Shown: one piece after another, positions 22,983 through 36,807 of the stretch
Layout: each line of letters begins with the position of its first letter
Position numbering within the stretch: the stretch's first letter is position 1
From: Tribonema minus
Taxonomy: Eukaryota > Sar > Xanthophyceae > Tribonematales > Tribonemataceae
DNA length: 64,000 nt
Assembly (NCBI GenBank): GCA_017506865.1
Contig: JAFCMP010000072.1
Location: 248,001 to 312,000, forward strand
Direction: 5' to 3'
Notes under the pieces: model-generated
Database searches by the model: none
What the model saw: the letters and a program-made list of their open reading frames with translations, nothing else
Told to the model about the DNA's origin: nothing
Made by a program: the position numbers and the translations under genes

Positions 22983-25900
22983 TCAAGCCCAGACATCAAG
23001 CTCGGCTCTTGTGACGGCAACGCACACCCGGCCATGGTCTACCCTTGCGTACAGCCGATCTGAGGGCTGGTGCTGCCGCTGCTGTGCCTGTGTGATGACA
23101 TACTCCCTAAGTGCTGGCGCCGGCAGTGTTCTCCCGCCCCCTTCGTCTGCCGTACCAGCACCGGGCTGCTGGTCCTGCTTAGGCTGGTTGTGGAGCTGGC
23201 TCGAGTCGCCTGGATCACTTTCAGGCTGTTGCTGTCGCTCCCTCTGCGATGCCTGTCACCATCACATGTACAAGTAGCCCAATGCACAAGAAACAGCACC
23301 AGTATTTTTCAGCATGCATGAGCACCGTGAGCATCTCAGACAAGACCACACATGTCATCAAATCATACTGCAATCTCTTGTGGTGTCATGCACACATGAG
23401 CGCTGCTGCCGATGCCTTCACGCCCCCTCGCAAGAAAAGCGGTGCCACACCAAATGTTCAGCAAATCACGTGATGTCAGATGAGACAACCTTGCCGTGCA
23501 TTCTGCTTCTGATCAGTCGACTAAACACACCGAAAGTGCACATTGTCACAGGTGCAACTGAACTTAACACTGACAATGTGCTGTGCAACGTCAGCAAGGC
23601 CTTGGTTGACTCAGATCTACTCACAGACTGAGTATCAACTCAGATAAGCTGCATTAAGGATGCATAGCAAATGCATGTGCGCTGCTCGCAGAGTTGACAG
23701 TACAACCACTTTAGACCGCATGCGTCCTTCATTGCACAGCTTCAACTCCATTCTTATACCTCAAAGCACTGCTAACCAGCTGTTACAGCACGCAACAGGC
23801 ACTTTGACGCGCACCTGATTGTCTTGCGTCGGTGCTGTCACAGGGGGGCTCATGAGGCTTGCCACTGAAGCTTTTTCAGCTGTGTCGCCGACGGCGCTGT
23901 GACAGGATTGCCCACTCGCATGATCAGCGGAGTCCAGCAGCGAATCCACCAAGGCTGGACACGACGGCAGCACGTGCAGAAGTGCCTGGCCCTGAATGAG
24001 CGTGATTTCTGCCTGCAACACAACGAACGACGACGCCGATGAGAGGCTAACTTTGGCATTGTCCTGAAGGCAGCAAGGGAAACTTAGAATGAATTACACT
24101 TCAAGTACCGCAAAGTCAAACGAGGCTTTACGACTGCTGACATCCTCATGTGGCCGACAGCAGCCCCTTGCGCAATATAGCCGTTTCTGACTTGAAGCAC
24201 TGGCTGGCATAGCTGTTGTGGGTTGTTGAGGTGGTATCTGAGCGCAAACAAACAGCAAATGCTTGCAGCTGCGCGCATGTTCTTACGCATAGTTTCAACT
24301 CTGTGCCTGTCCCTGAAAATGGCGTAGCACAGCATGTGGAGGAGCTGTACTGACGTGTGCCAAAAAAACATAATGGCTGTGACTCAGTGAGCATTGCAAC
24401 ACTGCATATTGACACAATCAGCGAGATGAGCAAGTTGGCGCCATTTACCTGTTCAAGTGCCTGCCATGCCTTTGTGCAGGCAAGTAGGGCGGCCTGCGTG
24501 CGGCAACAGAAAGACAGACAGCCGCGATGAGCACGACTTTGAATTCTGCTCAGGCATGACGTGCCTCGCGGATGTACGCGGGGCCAAGAAAATGTTCTCC
24601 TCAACGACATGTTCAGAAATGCTGATTTACAAGTCAATGAGCGATCAGTCTTACTGGCAGCAGCGCACTGATGCTTCAGTTTGAGGGTGATGATATGTTG
24701 ACACTTGCCCGCGGTGCTCAGCATGCCAATGGTTGTCACATGGCTCATGTGCCTCAAACTCACCATGTAGATCTGTTGATGCATACAGAATACTGACAGA
24801 AGCGTAAGCGTAAGCGTATGGGGCAAGCAAGCGAAGACCCCAACGCTGTTGAAACTAGAGACCGCTCATTCATTAGCACACCACTGCATTACCCTCGGCG
24901 CCCACCAGCAAAGTGAGAATATGCCGCAACCCTGTATTATGTAAGATTAGGGGCAACGCGGCAGGCTCATACGAGTCTGCATATTTTACCACTGAACACA
25001 CCTGACTGCTGCCATGTATGATTTCTCCTGCGACGACCACGCCGCCACCGTCCCTGTCGCCCTCCAGCTCCTTGACTTCGTCCGCAGCTGTGAGAAGTGC
25101 AGATCGAGCCTGCGCACATGCCTGTTGCGGCAGGCGCACCAACAGCGTTGTCAGTGCTGCAGCAGGATCAAGTGTCTGAAGAGCTTGGGCCTGAAACATG
25201 CCGTGTGGCGTTGCCAAGCCATTCTACTTGCGAACAAGGCACAAACGGTTGAGGCAGGGACTCCTCAAGGTCAACAGGTCCTCTGAGGCTGCCAATGTGA
25301 GGATTGGCATATGCTCAGAATGAACATGCCACAGAACGCAAAACTGACATAGCCAAGACACAAGGATACGACACTGCTGTGAGGCAGGTACTCATCCTTC
25401 AAATATGAAGAGGTGGATCAGCACATAGATTTTTTGTAGTCAATGCATTGCCGCGCCTGCATCGCATGACCTTTGTGCAGTTCTTCAGGTGACTTCCATA
25501 CGTGCACCGCATGTGTTATCTGCATTGCTTGTTGGAAACAATGCTGCCACATGTGCCTGCGCAGCTCTACCACCAAGAGACAGATATGGTGAAGGCAGAC
25601 AAGCAACTATCAACTGATGACAATGAATTGCGTACGTGGCTCACAGCAGTGCAAGCCTCTCCAGGTCGTTGCGTGAAGAACAGTTGTTGTGATCTCATGC
25701 TTGTCAAGAAGGTGGTGTTTCATTACTCAAGTGTACATGGCAACGCACCTTCTCAACTGAAGCCAGCTTGCCAGCAGCACTTGACATCTGTAGCAGACGC
25801 AGTGCGAAACAATGCAGGTCATCAGATTTAGTCATTGGTGTCACGGACGCCATGCAGGGGAAGGTTGACCGATTCAACATCAACACCGGCATCGCAGCAG

Positions 25901-28900
25901 CAGCAAAGCGAGCGACAGTTGGCGGTTCGCAATTACCTCAGAGTCACTCACAGCGCACTACCACGCCTGCTTTGTGCACATGTATGTGCATTGAGGCACC
26001 TGAATCACATGTGCGCCACGCCATTGCGATGCCGATCAGTGTATATATACTACTGCAACTACTCATGTGCTGTTGGCGCTTGCCTGAGTTCGCTGGAGCA
26101 AGTATGCCGCAGTGCTGATCACTGATGCCAGTGCCTGTACCATGACCATGGATGGCGTTGCTGCTGTCTCCAGGTAGTGCAGAGCCTTCTCAGCCTGTCG
26201 CAGAATGCAGCAAGTCAGCGGCGGACAGAGTCATGTAAGCTTGAGCATCTCAAGCCTACGGAGAAAAACGCAGGACATAATGGCAATGGATTGGCCATGG
26301 CATTTGCTGTTCAACAGTGCAAGTGGTGCTGTGTGCTGTGTGTGAGCTACTGGTCTCTCTCCATGGATTGAATGAGTGCATGATGCGAGCACTATGCGAG
26401 AATGGCAGGCTTAAGTTGTTCTGCATGGAAGGAGGCATCGAGGCACGCATAAGATGTGATGCTGGGGAATGTCTGAGTTGCACCAATATGACGGCTCACG
26501 GTGCCATGAGCGCGACAGCACCAGATAGCATGTATGCATAGATGTGCAATTGGTCAGTGTGGTTTTGTGAGCCTGTTGATAAGTCTTGCGCTTCGCTCCA
26601 TGCACGTTGCACCCTCGTGCACTCGGGGCACTACATCATACAGCACAGCACGAATCAGACAGATGTCAATGAACGCTGCAGCATGTCAATGCACCACAAT
26701 AGAGTCCGTCAATAACACCCAACACACCAAGTACCGGGCCCATCCCTTGAATGAGCATCAAGGACTGCCAATCGCTGACGCATGCTGACACATATAAGCC
26801 TTTACGAGGCAGTCTTCACGGTTGACAGAGCTGATCTGCGATGCGATGCACACACCTCGCTGACACGGTCAAACAGGGGGCGAGCGTCCGCCTCTTGATC
26901 ACAGAGCTGTCTTGCTTGCTGCCACGCACATGCCCACTCTTCGCCTGTGAGGACGCTCTTGCTGGGGGATCTCGAGTCCGCAACGCTCAGCTGTGGCGCC
27001 TGAACTGGGGCTGGGCCTGCAGTTTGCGCAAATGAGCTTTGTGTCAGGAAACAGCCGTTGCTGAATTCAAAAGTATACGTCAACCTGATTCAGCCAGCTC
27101 CAGTCAGTGCACCATCCTGCAACTTTGAGTTCGCTTGCTGCCGGCGAGCCTCGCTGACTTGCAACGCTGGGCTGCCGATGAGCCATGAGCGTGTTCTTGA
27201 AAGAGTTGGCAGCAAGCGACCCTGAGCTGCAGCAGTTTGTACAGCACTTGCGTAATGAGGAAGAAATAGAATACATGGGCATACACGCATTACTTTGAAA
27301 AACGATGTCTTGATGCGATGCGGCATTATGATTGCAGCCCTTACAGACAAGAAGTCGGTTAGCACAGTTGCGCATCATCTACTGATCCCAATTTTGCCAA
27401 ATCTCTTGAGCAGCTTCAGAAACAGATGACTTTGCAGTACCCTCAGAAGACAACCGTGCATGCTAGCCTGTTAGCAAGCAAATGATACTTCTATGATCGC
27501 AATGCCGCACTGACGTCATCAAGGGCTGGATCTACCACAATGCATGTTTTAGGGCCTGGATGCCTGACATGTACCGACTATGTCAGCATGCAGGCAAGTG
27601 TTCTGAGCCATTAATGTGCATATTGACAATCACACTTGTGAAGAAGCGGAGCTTGTAATTGCGGAATGTTACGGCAGAGGCAGATGAGGCATTGCAGGTG
27701 CAAGCAGCGCCCAGTGCAGAACCCACCTGTGCTGTGCTCGCTGGCAGAATCCGCAACTCCGATTGCGTCCGGTGGCAAGTACCATCGCAGAAACGATTGC
27801 AAATGTTGAGCGCTGTTGACCGTCTCAGTGATCTCGTGACCACAAGATTGCATTGCGCGGATGTACTGGACCATGTCAATCACCGCTACCGCAAGCGCGC
27901 TCTTACGCACACTGCCTTGGACGGGAGAGCTGGTGCTGCGTGCAGTGCAAAAGGACACGATGATGCACGCTGAGCTGAGGGGCGCACGAAGACACTGGCC
28001 AATGCGCTGCGCTGTAACAATCATTGCATTCACGCAATGTCAAAGTACCTGCGCTGCGGTCAACCACCTGTGGTTGGCCGCCCGTGAAAGACTTCGAGAA
28101 GCATCCACCAATCCCTGTTATGAGTGGTGAGTCCACAACTGATCAGACTCCACTCATGTGCTGATGCTCACTGCAGCAGTGACACAGTTTCATTCTAACG
28201 CTGAATTGAAGTTTGTTTCATACAATGGCAAAACTGCTTGAGTAAGTGGGCAATGTGCGCTCGTCTCATTTTTCGGGGAACGCATGATGACCAAACTGTA
28301 GTCTGGTAGCTGTTATTCTCTGATGTGAATGGCTACTCATATTGTCAGCATGAGAGCGCCTTCGGCCAAGTAATACACAGAGCAGACATTACAGCAGGAC
28401 ACTCAGGTGCAATGCATGGATGTGCAAAGGCGGTCTTGTACTTTCAAACTGATTGCATGCCTTGCTTCACAAATCAGCAGGACAAAAGTATCTGCAAGCG
28501 TACGTACATTGCAGCCGGCTGACTCGTCACAGCTGTTGGGGACATGGCTCTTCTCGCGACATGCTGCTGCTGCATCAGCACATCGCTTGTCAGGGGACAC
28601 GCCTGGTGCAATCTGACGGTCGGCGCGTCGACGCCTGTGCCAACAGCTGCAGAGAACGGCACTGGTGACGACAGAGGTGAACCGCAGGCGTTTGGTCAAA
28701 GCGCTAGCCGAGAAGCGGGAAGCCATTTGTGTCAGCAGAAGAGCTGATGCACGCATTCTCTGCAGGCAACATGAGGCGCAGACCCTCTGAGTGCTTCATG
28801 AGCAGTTGAGATCGGTTTCCCGTGTGCAGGTGCCATGATGGCTGCGGCTGTACACCAATCTTGTAGCGCGTGCACGCCAGAATACATTTGCAATGTAGAC

Positions 28901-31900
28901 ATACAGCCCTGGCCTCTTACGGCAGTAGTTGTTACCTTCAGGCATCCGTGTTCCTACCACCCCTAAAATGCACATACCTGAACGTACAACATGTCAAGGA
29001 AATGCATGATATTCAGCAGTTGCTGTGATGCCGCACCTGTGATGGTGTCACGCAGACCATCTGTCATGCAGCAGTCGAGCATTTGCAACTTCTGTTGCAG
29101 CAGGCAGAGCCTCAGGTCTGGCAGTGTAAAACCTTCTGCTGGTTGAGCGTTGATGCTGTCATGTGTTGCGGCTGCCAACACATGCTTACGCAGCTGTGAA
29201 GCCTCGTGCAGAGCCTGCGTTGTGGCACATGAGCACGGCAATTAAATGACCACGAGAGAGCCGAACAGAGTCATCTCTGGTGCTGCAGATGCATATGGTT
29301 CATATAGGGCAGTGCACTCAGCACTGGGTAAGCCTCTGACGCTGATGCCGTTGCGCGCAGGCAATGACTGTCGATGCTTGCAAGCCACTTTTGATCTGCT
29401 GACGGTTCGTTCAAGCAGCACTCATGGGAATGCATGAACCCAAGTCCTTTTAAATGGCACAGGGTATACCTGCATATCGTTTTGCACTTGCAGCAACATC
29501 AGGAGTGGTAGCAACAGGTCGCCTCGAATACAGCAAAGGGCCCAGCACCTGCAGTCAATGTCATCATGGTGTGCGTCGAAGCCTGTGCATCGACCACTGC
29601 CATACTGGTAGACCAGTCATGGCGTATACTTCGAGGGCTTGACATAGTAATCATTGCACAATAGCCAATATGAGCTGAGCTGGGTTGCTTGACGTGTGTG
29701 TGCTGAAACGCCTCAGAGCACGGTTTTCGAACTGAGCAGGGCATGACAGTGCAAGGGGGAGAGCCATCATGCCTGTTTTTTCACAATACAGCAATGTCAA
29801 CATGGACACTTCTGACAGCTGCGCATGCAGAATGTGTTGTATTGCGCACCTGGCCAGTGACGCCAGGGTCAGTCATGCTTGTCCCGTCCAAGGCATGTAC
29901 TGGTGACATGTAGGGCAGGCGCGTGCCACCACCCTCGTAGCTGCCACGTACTCGCTGGAAACGAACCAAGAAGATGTTTGACATGAGTTAAGCTTGCATG
30001 AATGGAAGAGCACTCTGACACTCGGCAGCGTTGATTGCGCGTTGTGCGAGTACATCATCAGCCGCATGCACATGTTGCCAATCTGCCTGCTGCTGTACAT
30101 TCCGCTCAGTAGTCTCTATGTGGTTCTATTGACAACTACAGATGATGCATGTCACCAGCTCACAGTATGGAAACGAATAAAAAGACTGTATCATTGCTGC
30201 GCAATGAAACAAACATTCACATGTTTTAGGTGTCTACGTCAGCATTTGTGTCCTGGGGCACTGCCTCGGTGCACCATTGATGATCATGAAAGACATTTTC
30301 ACAGTTGGTGGGCATGTTTTGTGCACGCGTTCGCGAATGAATGCTGCCGCAACATCTGAAACACCATTGCATCTGGCGGTAGCAGCATCAAAGTTGCCAA
30401 GCAGGAGAAGCTAAATTGACGATGTGATACAGTGTGCTCAGACCAGCTCACCCAACTGCTGGTGGGCTGCAGGTGACCAAAACCTGCTACAGATTTTCAA
30501 ATTGCTAGAAGATACCCCTTCAAACCCAAACCCAAGAAACAAGAAGACGGCAAATGCCAGTGGCATTGCTTTTTGTGACCAGGGGAGCAGGAGGCACCCA
30601 CATTACTCACCTTCCCAAATGTTGTCCAGAGTAGTGCCACGGGCTGCAAGCTGTGCGGCACAAAGACAAATCACAGTGCTGCGTCAAAAGTCCGCTGCGC
30701 GTTTGATAACGCATCGCTAATGCTCGGTGTGCTGTGCCTGAGCCGGTCCCTCACGGTACCAGCCTGTACCAGCATACACTGGACGACTGCAGCGCTATGC
30801 ACCTGCATGGAGTTTAAATCACTGCAGCTGAGCATTGAGTTTTTGAGTAGGTGTTTGAGGGAACTGTACTTGGCTGCAGTGGTTGCCAAGACGTCGCAAG
30901 GAGATATAATGGAGGAGTTGGTTCATGAACTGGTGAGATTCATAGGTATTAATCAACCTCACGCGTTCACTTGATCACAATGCTACTTTTAGTCCAGATA
31001 TCATGTGGTTCTTCTTGTGCGCAGTGAGCTGTCTCCAAATGAAGTGAGCAAACGTTACTGCACATCAGCTTACGTCCTACCAACCTGCAGTGCTGACTGG
31101 CCAGCTGTGCCATCCTGAGCGACAGCAGCGATACCAGCCTACCCACAGGCGCGGAGCCGCTGCTGCTGCCCAGGCCGCCCAACCATAAACTATCGACACA
31201 TGATGCAGTTGCCACGGCAGCAGCTGCAATGGTGATCTCCGGCTGTGATGAGGGTATGTCAGCCCTTGCGGAGTCCACACCATCTGCGGTGGCACCCGTG
31301 TCTGCTCGTGAGTCCGTTGGCAGGTTCCCCTGCAAGTTTGCGAGGCAAATGTACATTATGGTCGCTGATGCACACAATGTCCTTGACAGCTGTGATGCAC
31401 GCTGTCTGGCAGTTTGCTAGGAGTGGGACATATTCTGTGGTAAGGACAGCGTTGGATTGAAAATGTTTTCACAGGGACTGTACCTGCCAAGTTGACACAC
31501 ATGCTCATAAGGCTGGTGATCTGATGAGCAAACTTTTGTGCTGCTCTATCGCGTCAGTAATGCAGCACATACCAGTGTGACAGGGAGCTCATGCTATTAT
31601 AGGTGATATCAGCGCTCGCATTAGACCAGAATCTGTGAGGCCACAAAATTGAATTTAACTTATACGCCACACCAACAGCAGCGTAATAGTAGAGATGCAA
31701 ACTTCATTAGCACCACCAGATGACCGTCAATGTGTCGCACCACTCAGGCCTGGCGCCGCCGCTGACATGAGTCAGACACTCAGTGCGTAAGTACATGTCC
31801 AACCGCTGCAGGGCTCCACACATATTCACTTTCACTTCTGCTTGTACTGGGCATCAAATGGCTCCCGTCCTGACTATCCTGTTATACTCAAACCAACAAG

Positions 31901-34900
31901 CACAAGCTGTCGAGCAAGGCATGTGCATGTGCATGTCATGTATGTTGCGCGTCCTCACCCATAGAGTGCCCAAAAACTGGTCCACCTCTGCTTCCCATGT
32001 TGCTTGGCCCTCTGCTGTGTGGGCCATTAGGGCCTGCCCCATGACCCTTACCGTGTGTCTGCAATCAGCAAACACAGCAACATCATGCTTACAAAACGTA
32101 CATGCCTGAGATTATTCCCTTCCATGTGCAAGTGCATATCTGCAGAGATGCAAACACAGTTTCATATCTGAGTCATGGTCCAGGAGAACTGTCAGTGAGC
32201 ACTTTTCATTTAGAACTGAATTTTCCAGCTGAGCTCAAGTTCTGCTGGTGCAGTCATACTCACAGCAACACAAACAACATGTATGTGATTGCAGGCACAT
32301 AAGGCTTCATGGTGGTTCGACATCACGGCTGGTGTCATGACAAGAGAAGACCGCAACCGATGATTTACATCCCATAACGCCAGCTTGCCTTGTGCACTCA
32401 TCCAGGGGCCTGGCAGTCAGCGCCGCTTTGCCACACCAGTCTGCAGCATAGTCCCCCTCGGCCGTATCACGACCATGGCTGGCGCCGCTGCCTACAGCTA
32501 TGTCATGCATCAGCAGCCTGCTCCCAGCAGCCTGTTATACAACCATTAATTGCAATGGGCACGGCATTGTCGTGTCTCAAGTCGGCTTCATCAGTTGCAG
32601 GAATGGTGAGACAATGTGTGCAATAGCAAATCATCTAGCTCGGCTGCTGTGTCAGCAGCTTGCCTGCTCATGAAATTCAATGCAGTTTGAGTAAGTTACA
32701 AGGCAGGCTGCTGGAGACCATGCAAACAAACTCAGTGCTGCAATGTTTGTAAGCAACAAATATGACTTGAAAGGTGGCTGCAACAGCATCAGCAAGCAGG
32801 CCCAGCATTTGAGAGATTTCGTACCAGTATGTGCAAAGTGCATACACGGCCAGTGCACTCACAAAACTGTCAGCTACAACAGTCATGCTGTAAAGCGTCA
32901 TGACATCTTTTGAAGTACACATGTGCATATGCATATGCGCATGCCCTCAGCAACGACTGTCACGGCAAAACAGCGCGTGACATCACCTGCATACAACTGC
33001 ACGGCATCAGCACCACCTGACTCAGCGCTACTCAGCAGGGGGCTGGCAGTCTTGCATGGCAGAATCACATGGGCGGCATGGCAACACTTAAACATCACAT
33101 CACCTGTGCGTACACGTACGCCGCCAGCAAGGATCGCAAAGCAGCTGCAAGGCGGCATTGCTCGCGCCTCTGGGAATGAGGCACCCATCTTGCAGTCAGC
33201 GCCCAATTGCAGCCGTCACTCTCGTGTGGATTCAAAGCAGAGTCTGGGAAGAAAGCCCCCCTCAGCTGGCGCCATTCAATGGACACTTTAATGCTGTGTA
33301 TGATGCTGGCACCGGTCATGTCACCAGTGTCTGCCATAGATGGCGGTGGGGACTCCGGGCAGCAGCCTGCATATTGGGGCACACGTGATTAATCTGCAAC
33401 ATATCAACTTCTGAGTGATTTGCCCACAAGTCAGCGTTCTTGCCAAATCATGCGACTGCAGCAGCTTGGCCTGCTGCTCTTAGTGCCCGACACAAGTCAT
33501 GATGTTTTTCACTCTGCTACTGCCTCTGTCGCCGTCCCTCTGTCTCGCGCTACATGCCACGGAGGCTTACTGCAAGGGCAGTGCCTCTTTGCATCAGTCG
33601 ACTACTGATGGTGCGGCAAGGTACATGTGGAGGTCGAATACTGCATGCAGTCATGTGCTATTTGAGTGCACCGTCACCAGCGGCAGTGCTCTATGCTTAC
33701 CCAGGCATAACACTCAGTTTCATGTGAGCTTGCGCCTGTATCATGATGTGTGAATTGCGGGACCGAGAAAGCAACGTATACAAGTACATTGTCATAGCAG
33801 CAAATGTTGAATGAGTGACCGGATACACGCACCTCGTATCACCCCCTCGAGGTAGGCATGCGCCTTCAACTTGTCTACAGCGCCACACCTGCACTGCACT
33901 TGCTGGCAAGTGCTACACTGCTCCATCTGCACCGGCAGCAAGCGTCGCATCACATTAGTCATGACCGTGCAGCCTCATGTGCACGTGGGGTTGAGCAATG
34001 CCACAGACGCATAGGGCAAGCAATGTGGTGCAGACATCCGCGATGCCACACAGGTCTTGTGACCTGGCCTCCCCTTACAAGCAGACAGGAAAATAACAAG
34101 CAGGACACATGGTTTGCTGAAGTGGTATAGCGGTCCAGACGGGTGACTTAAAGTTGTGCACGGTTTGAATGATGGATGATGGCAAACATTGTCAATTTGT
34201 CTGCGTCACCCGCCATGCGCAAACCGGCGCAGCAATTCGAGCAGCGCTGTACCTCTGCGGACATCTTGGCATGTGTGCTGTCGGCGTCTGGAGTGGTGTT
34301 GCGCAAAGTACTGTCGGGCTGCCATCGCCAGGTGTAACGCGCATCTGTAGAGTGTGTGCAGCGCAAGCCAGAGCTGAGAACAATTTTGTCTTGCTGACAT
34401 GCTATGTGGCCTGCCGCATTGCAGTGATAATACCCTATGCAGTGGGGTAGATGTCCACTTCGTTTCGACACTGTACATGCAACGACGTGACCGCACTTCT
34501 GCTGTGCTGATGACAACACTTTTATGCACATGTAGCACGTGCACAGAGCAATGATAATCACTGTAACCACATTTGTCAGTGCTATCATGACCAATGACAA
34601 GGCCAACACAGATGAATAACTTCTGCCATCTATGTTGTAGCAGTCGGACATCAGAACGTGTTGCAATGGCCTTACATCTAGCAAGATGGCATTGCGTGAT
34701 GGCGTTTATGGTTGGTGCTGCAACAACGCATTCAGCTTTTCAATGCAAAGGGTGCACATGGTCATCATTGGCCAAGGCCGTTGGCAATAGTTGATGCGAT
34801 GATGCGTCCACGATCACAACAGCAAGCCAGCATCGGATGTGCGCCTGCCGGGATGTCGGGATGTCATGACATGATAACCAGGGAGAGTTTTGAGGGTGGA

Positions 34901-36727
34901 GTCTCACCGGCAGTCAAGTCATCGATGCCATAGGGTCGGCACGCTTGCCGCGTCTGCCTGGCTTGCAGCAGGAGTGAAACGCCCCTGAGGTGGTGCTGCG
35001 ATGCCCTGAGCGTTGTGGCGGTGGCGCATTGCATCAACAGCCTGTGGTGCTGACGAGGGCCGGGCATGGCACTCCCTATGGCTTCAAACGCCTGCATGTG
35101 TCACGGATACATGTGTCAAGCTTCGTGCAGCGCCACTCGGCAAGCTCTGGTGGCTGAAAAGTGGCACTTGCATTGCGCACCCTCGTCATGAAATGATGTG
35201 GCATGCAACCAATTGCACACAGCCGGCAAACCTGAAATCATGTAGTAGCAGTGCTGACTGTATGACTAGCACGTGTGTGTGACATCACTTGCAGCTCCTA
35301 CTGTGAAGCATCATGATCGGTAGATGATGGGTGTTGTGCTACTTATAAAGCAGGCGCTTCAGGCACCGAACTATGGGGCTTCTGGCACTGCCAATCCATT
35401 GGGGGTACTTCGACTTTTGTTTCTGGTACATTTGGATAGCTTCAACAAATATTTGCTCCTGTTAGAATCTGAGGTCCACATGCACACCACTGTGATGTGT
35501 GGCTGACCGCTACCATGTGGTACCAAGCAGACCTCAAGTGCCAAGCGTGATGGCATCAGCACAAAGCTGTTACATGGAAACGAATCAAAAGATCGTAGAG
35601 CTTTCGTTACACTTGGACGGCATCACAGGATCACAATACTTTAAAGGTGAATCATCCTTCACAGCACATGGATGCAGCAGGCGGTCTGACCCATGTTACT
35701 TCTTGTTGCATGGGCCACCTGCTGCATGCAGAAAAACCCGGCTCATCTTTTTCAAACCAGTTCTCAAAGCTTCCAGAATGAGAGACACATACAGCGAGTG
35801 CTGCATTCAAGTGTGGCTGCAGACTGAAGTGTAATTTGGCTTCATACAAATGCACAAACTGCTTTTGAAACAACATCCACATCATAATGGCCATTACCAG
35901 AGAGCATTCGCTGCAAGAGGCGGTCTGGGCTCTGTGGAGACGTTGTACTGTAGATGCACGCCAGATTCAATTATACAGAGCCATCCTATATATGAATTAA
36001 TAGTATGAGCTGCTACGTGTATTACAGCAGCGTTGCCAGCGAGCCACATGCACAGTGTCCAACGACAAAGCCAGCCACCCGCGCAATGCACTGAACCATG
36101 CCAAATTTGTCGTGTTCCAAGTAAGTGTATGTGTCCGCTACTGCTCCCACGCCACTGTGCTGTCCCCAATTTCCAGAACTGTGATCAGATTACCTGTCCC
36201 TCAAGCGCATTGGCAGACGTGGTGCACTTGAAGGCCAAGCACGGTGTTGATATCGAAATCATCGCTGGCTGCGTCTGTGCGCTGACGTCCACATCCATTT
36301 TGGTGCCAGCATTGTCCAACGCCAGCAGCAGCATCGACAAGTCCTGCTGTAACGATGGAGAGCACTGCTCCTTGCGGTCCCTCTCAGTGCTGCTGCCACC
36401 TCGTACAATGAACAAGCAGCCAGTTAGACCCAGCCATTTGGAAACGAGGTCGGCTTGACAACGGTAGAGGTCTGTAATCAGTGTACTGCTGCCGTCTTGC
36501 TGTTGAGAGGGCATGAGAGCGTCGCAGCGCCCACCGCCAGCAGCACACTGGAACGTACCAATTACGTACAACACATTGTTGAGGGTGAGCTCGACGGATC
36601 GATAGCCAGAGCTACTGCCAGAGAGCACTCCAGAGCGCAGAACTTGTTCGATGCTACAGATGCTTCGTTCAAATGGCGTCACTATGCTGTAGTCCTCGAA
36701 CCGAGCATGCTCGTCCACCTCGTGCAT
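22983..36727 (-). CDS. Rab3 GTPase-activating protein catalytic subunit (RAB3GAP1-like)
   Basis: Many exons on the minus strand. Confident ones: 36727-36194 (start; FERSICSIEQVLRSG, KWLGLTGCLFIV), 31329-31081, 29214-28978 (LPDLRLCLLQQKLQMLDCC), about 28660-28504, about 27790-27730 (LQSFLRWYLPPDAIGV), about 26995-26867 (EEWACAWQQARQL…RPLFDRVSE), 25190-25002, 24493-24449, 24012-23815, and 23252-22983 (LREYVITQAQQRQ…RLYARV, TGA). These match, in order, human RAB3GAP1 signatures DLRCCLLHQKLQMLNCC, LEDFVRWYSPRDYI, MWVEAWETAK…RRLFDD and the C-terminal GREFILRT…QRMYSVL. The protein should act with a RAB3GAP2-type partner on Rab GTPases (GAP for Rab3, GEF for Rab18) at ER/Golgi membranes. Exons between 36194 and 31329 were not resolved. 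Start ATG sits in GACGCCATGCAC. Confidence 0.82.
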
Positions 36728-36807
36728 GGCGTCCTGCGGCACAGTGCCGGGCACACACGAAATGAACTTCAACTCTGAATGTTCGAACTTGAGCTTAGCA
36801 ATGATTG
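36728..36807. promoter_or_regulatory. Short divergent (bidirectional) promoter region
   Basis: Only 80 bp separate the RAB3GAP1-like ATG (36727, minus) from the poly-Q protein ATG (36808, plus). The two 5' UTRs and promoters must therefore overlap or sit inside each other's coding region. No TATA box is evident. Confidence 0.5.
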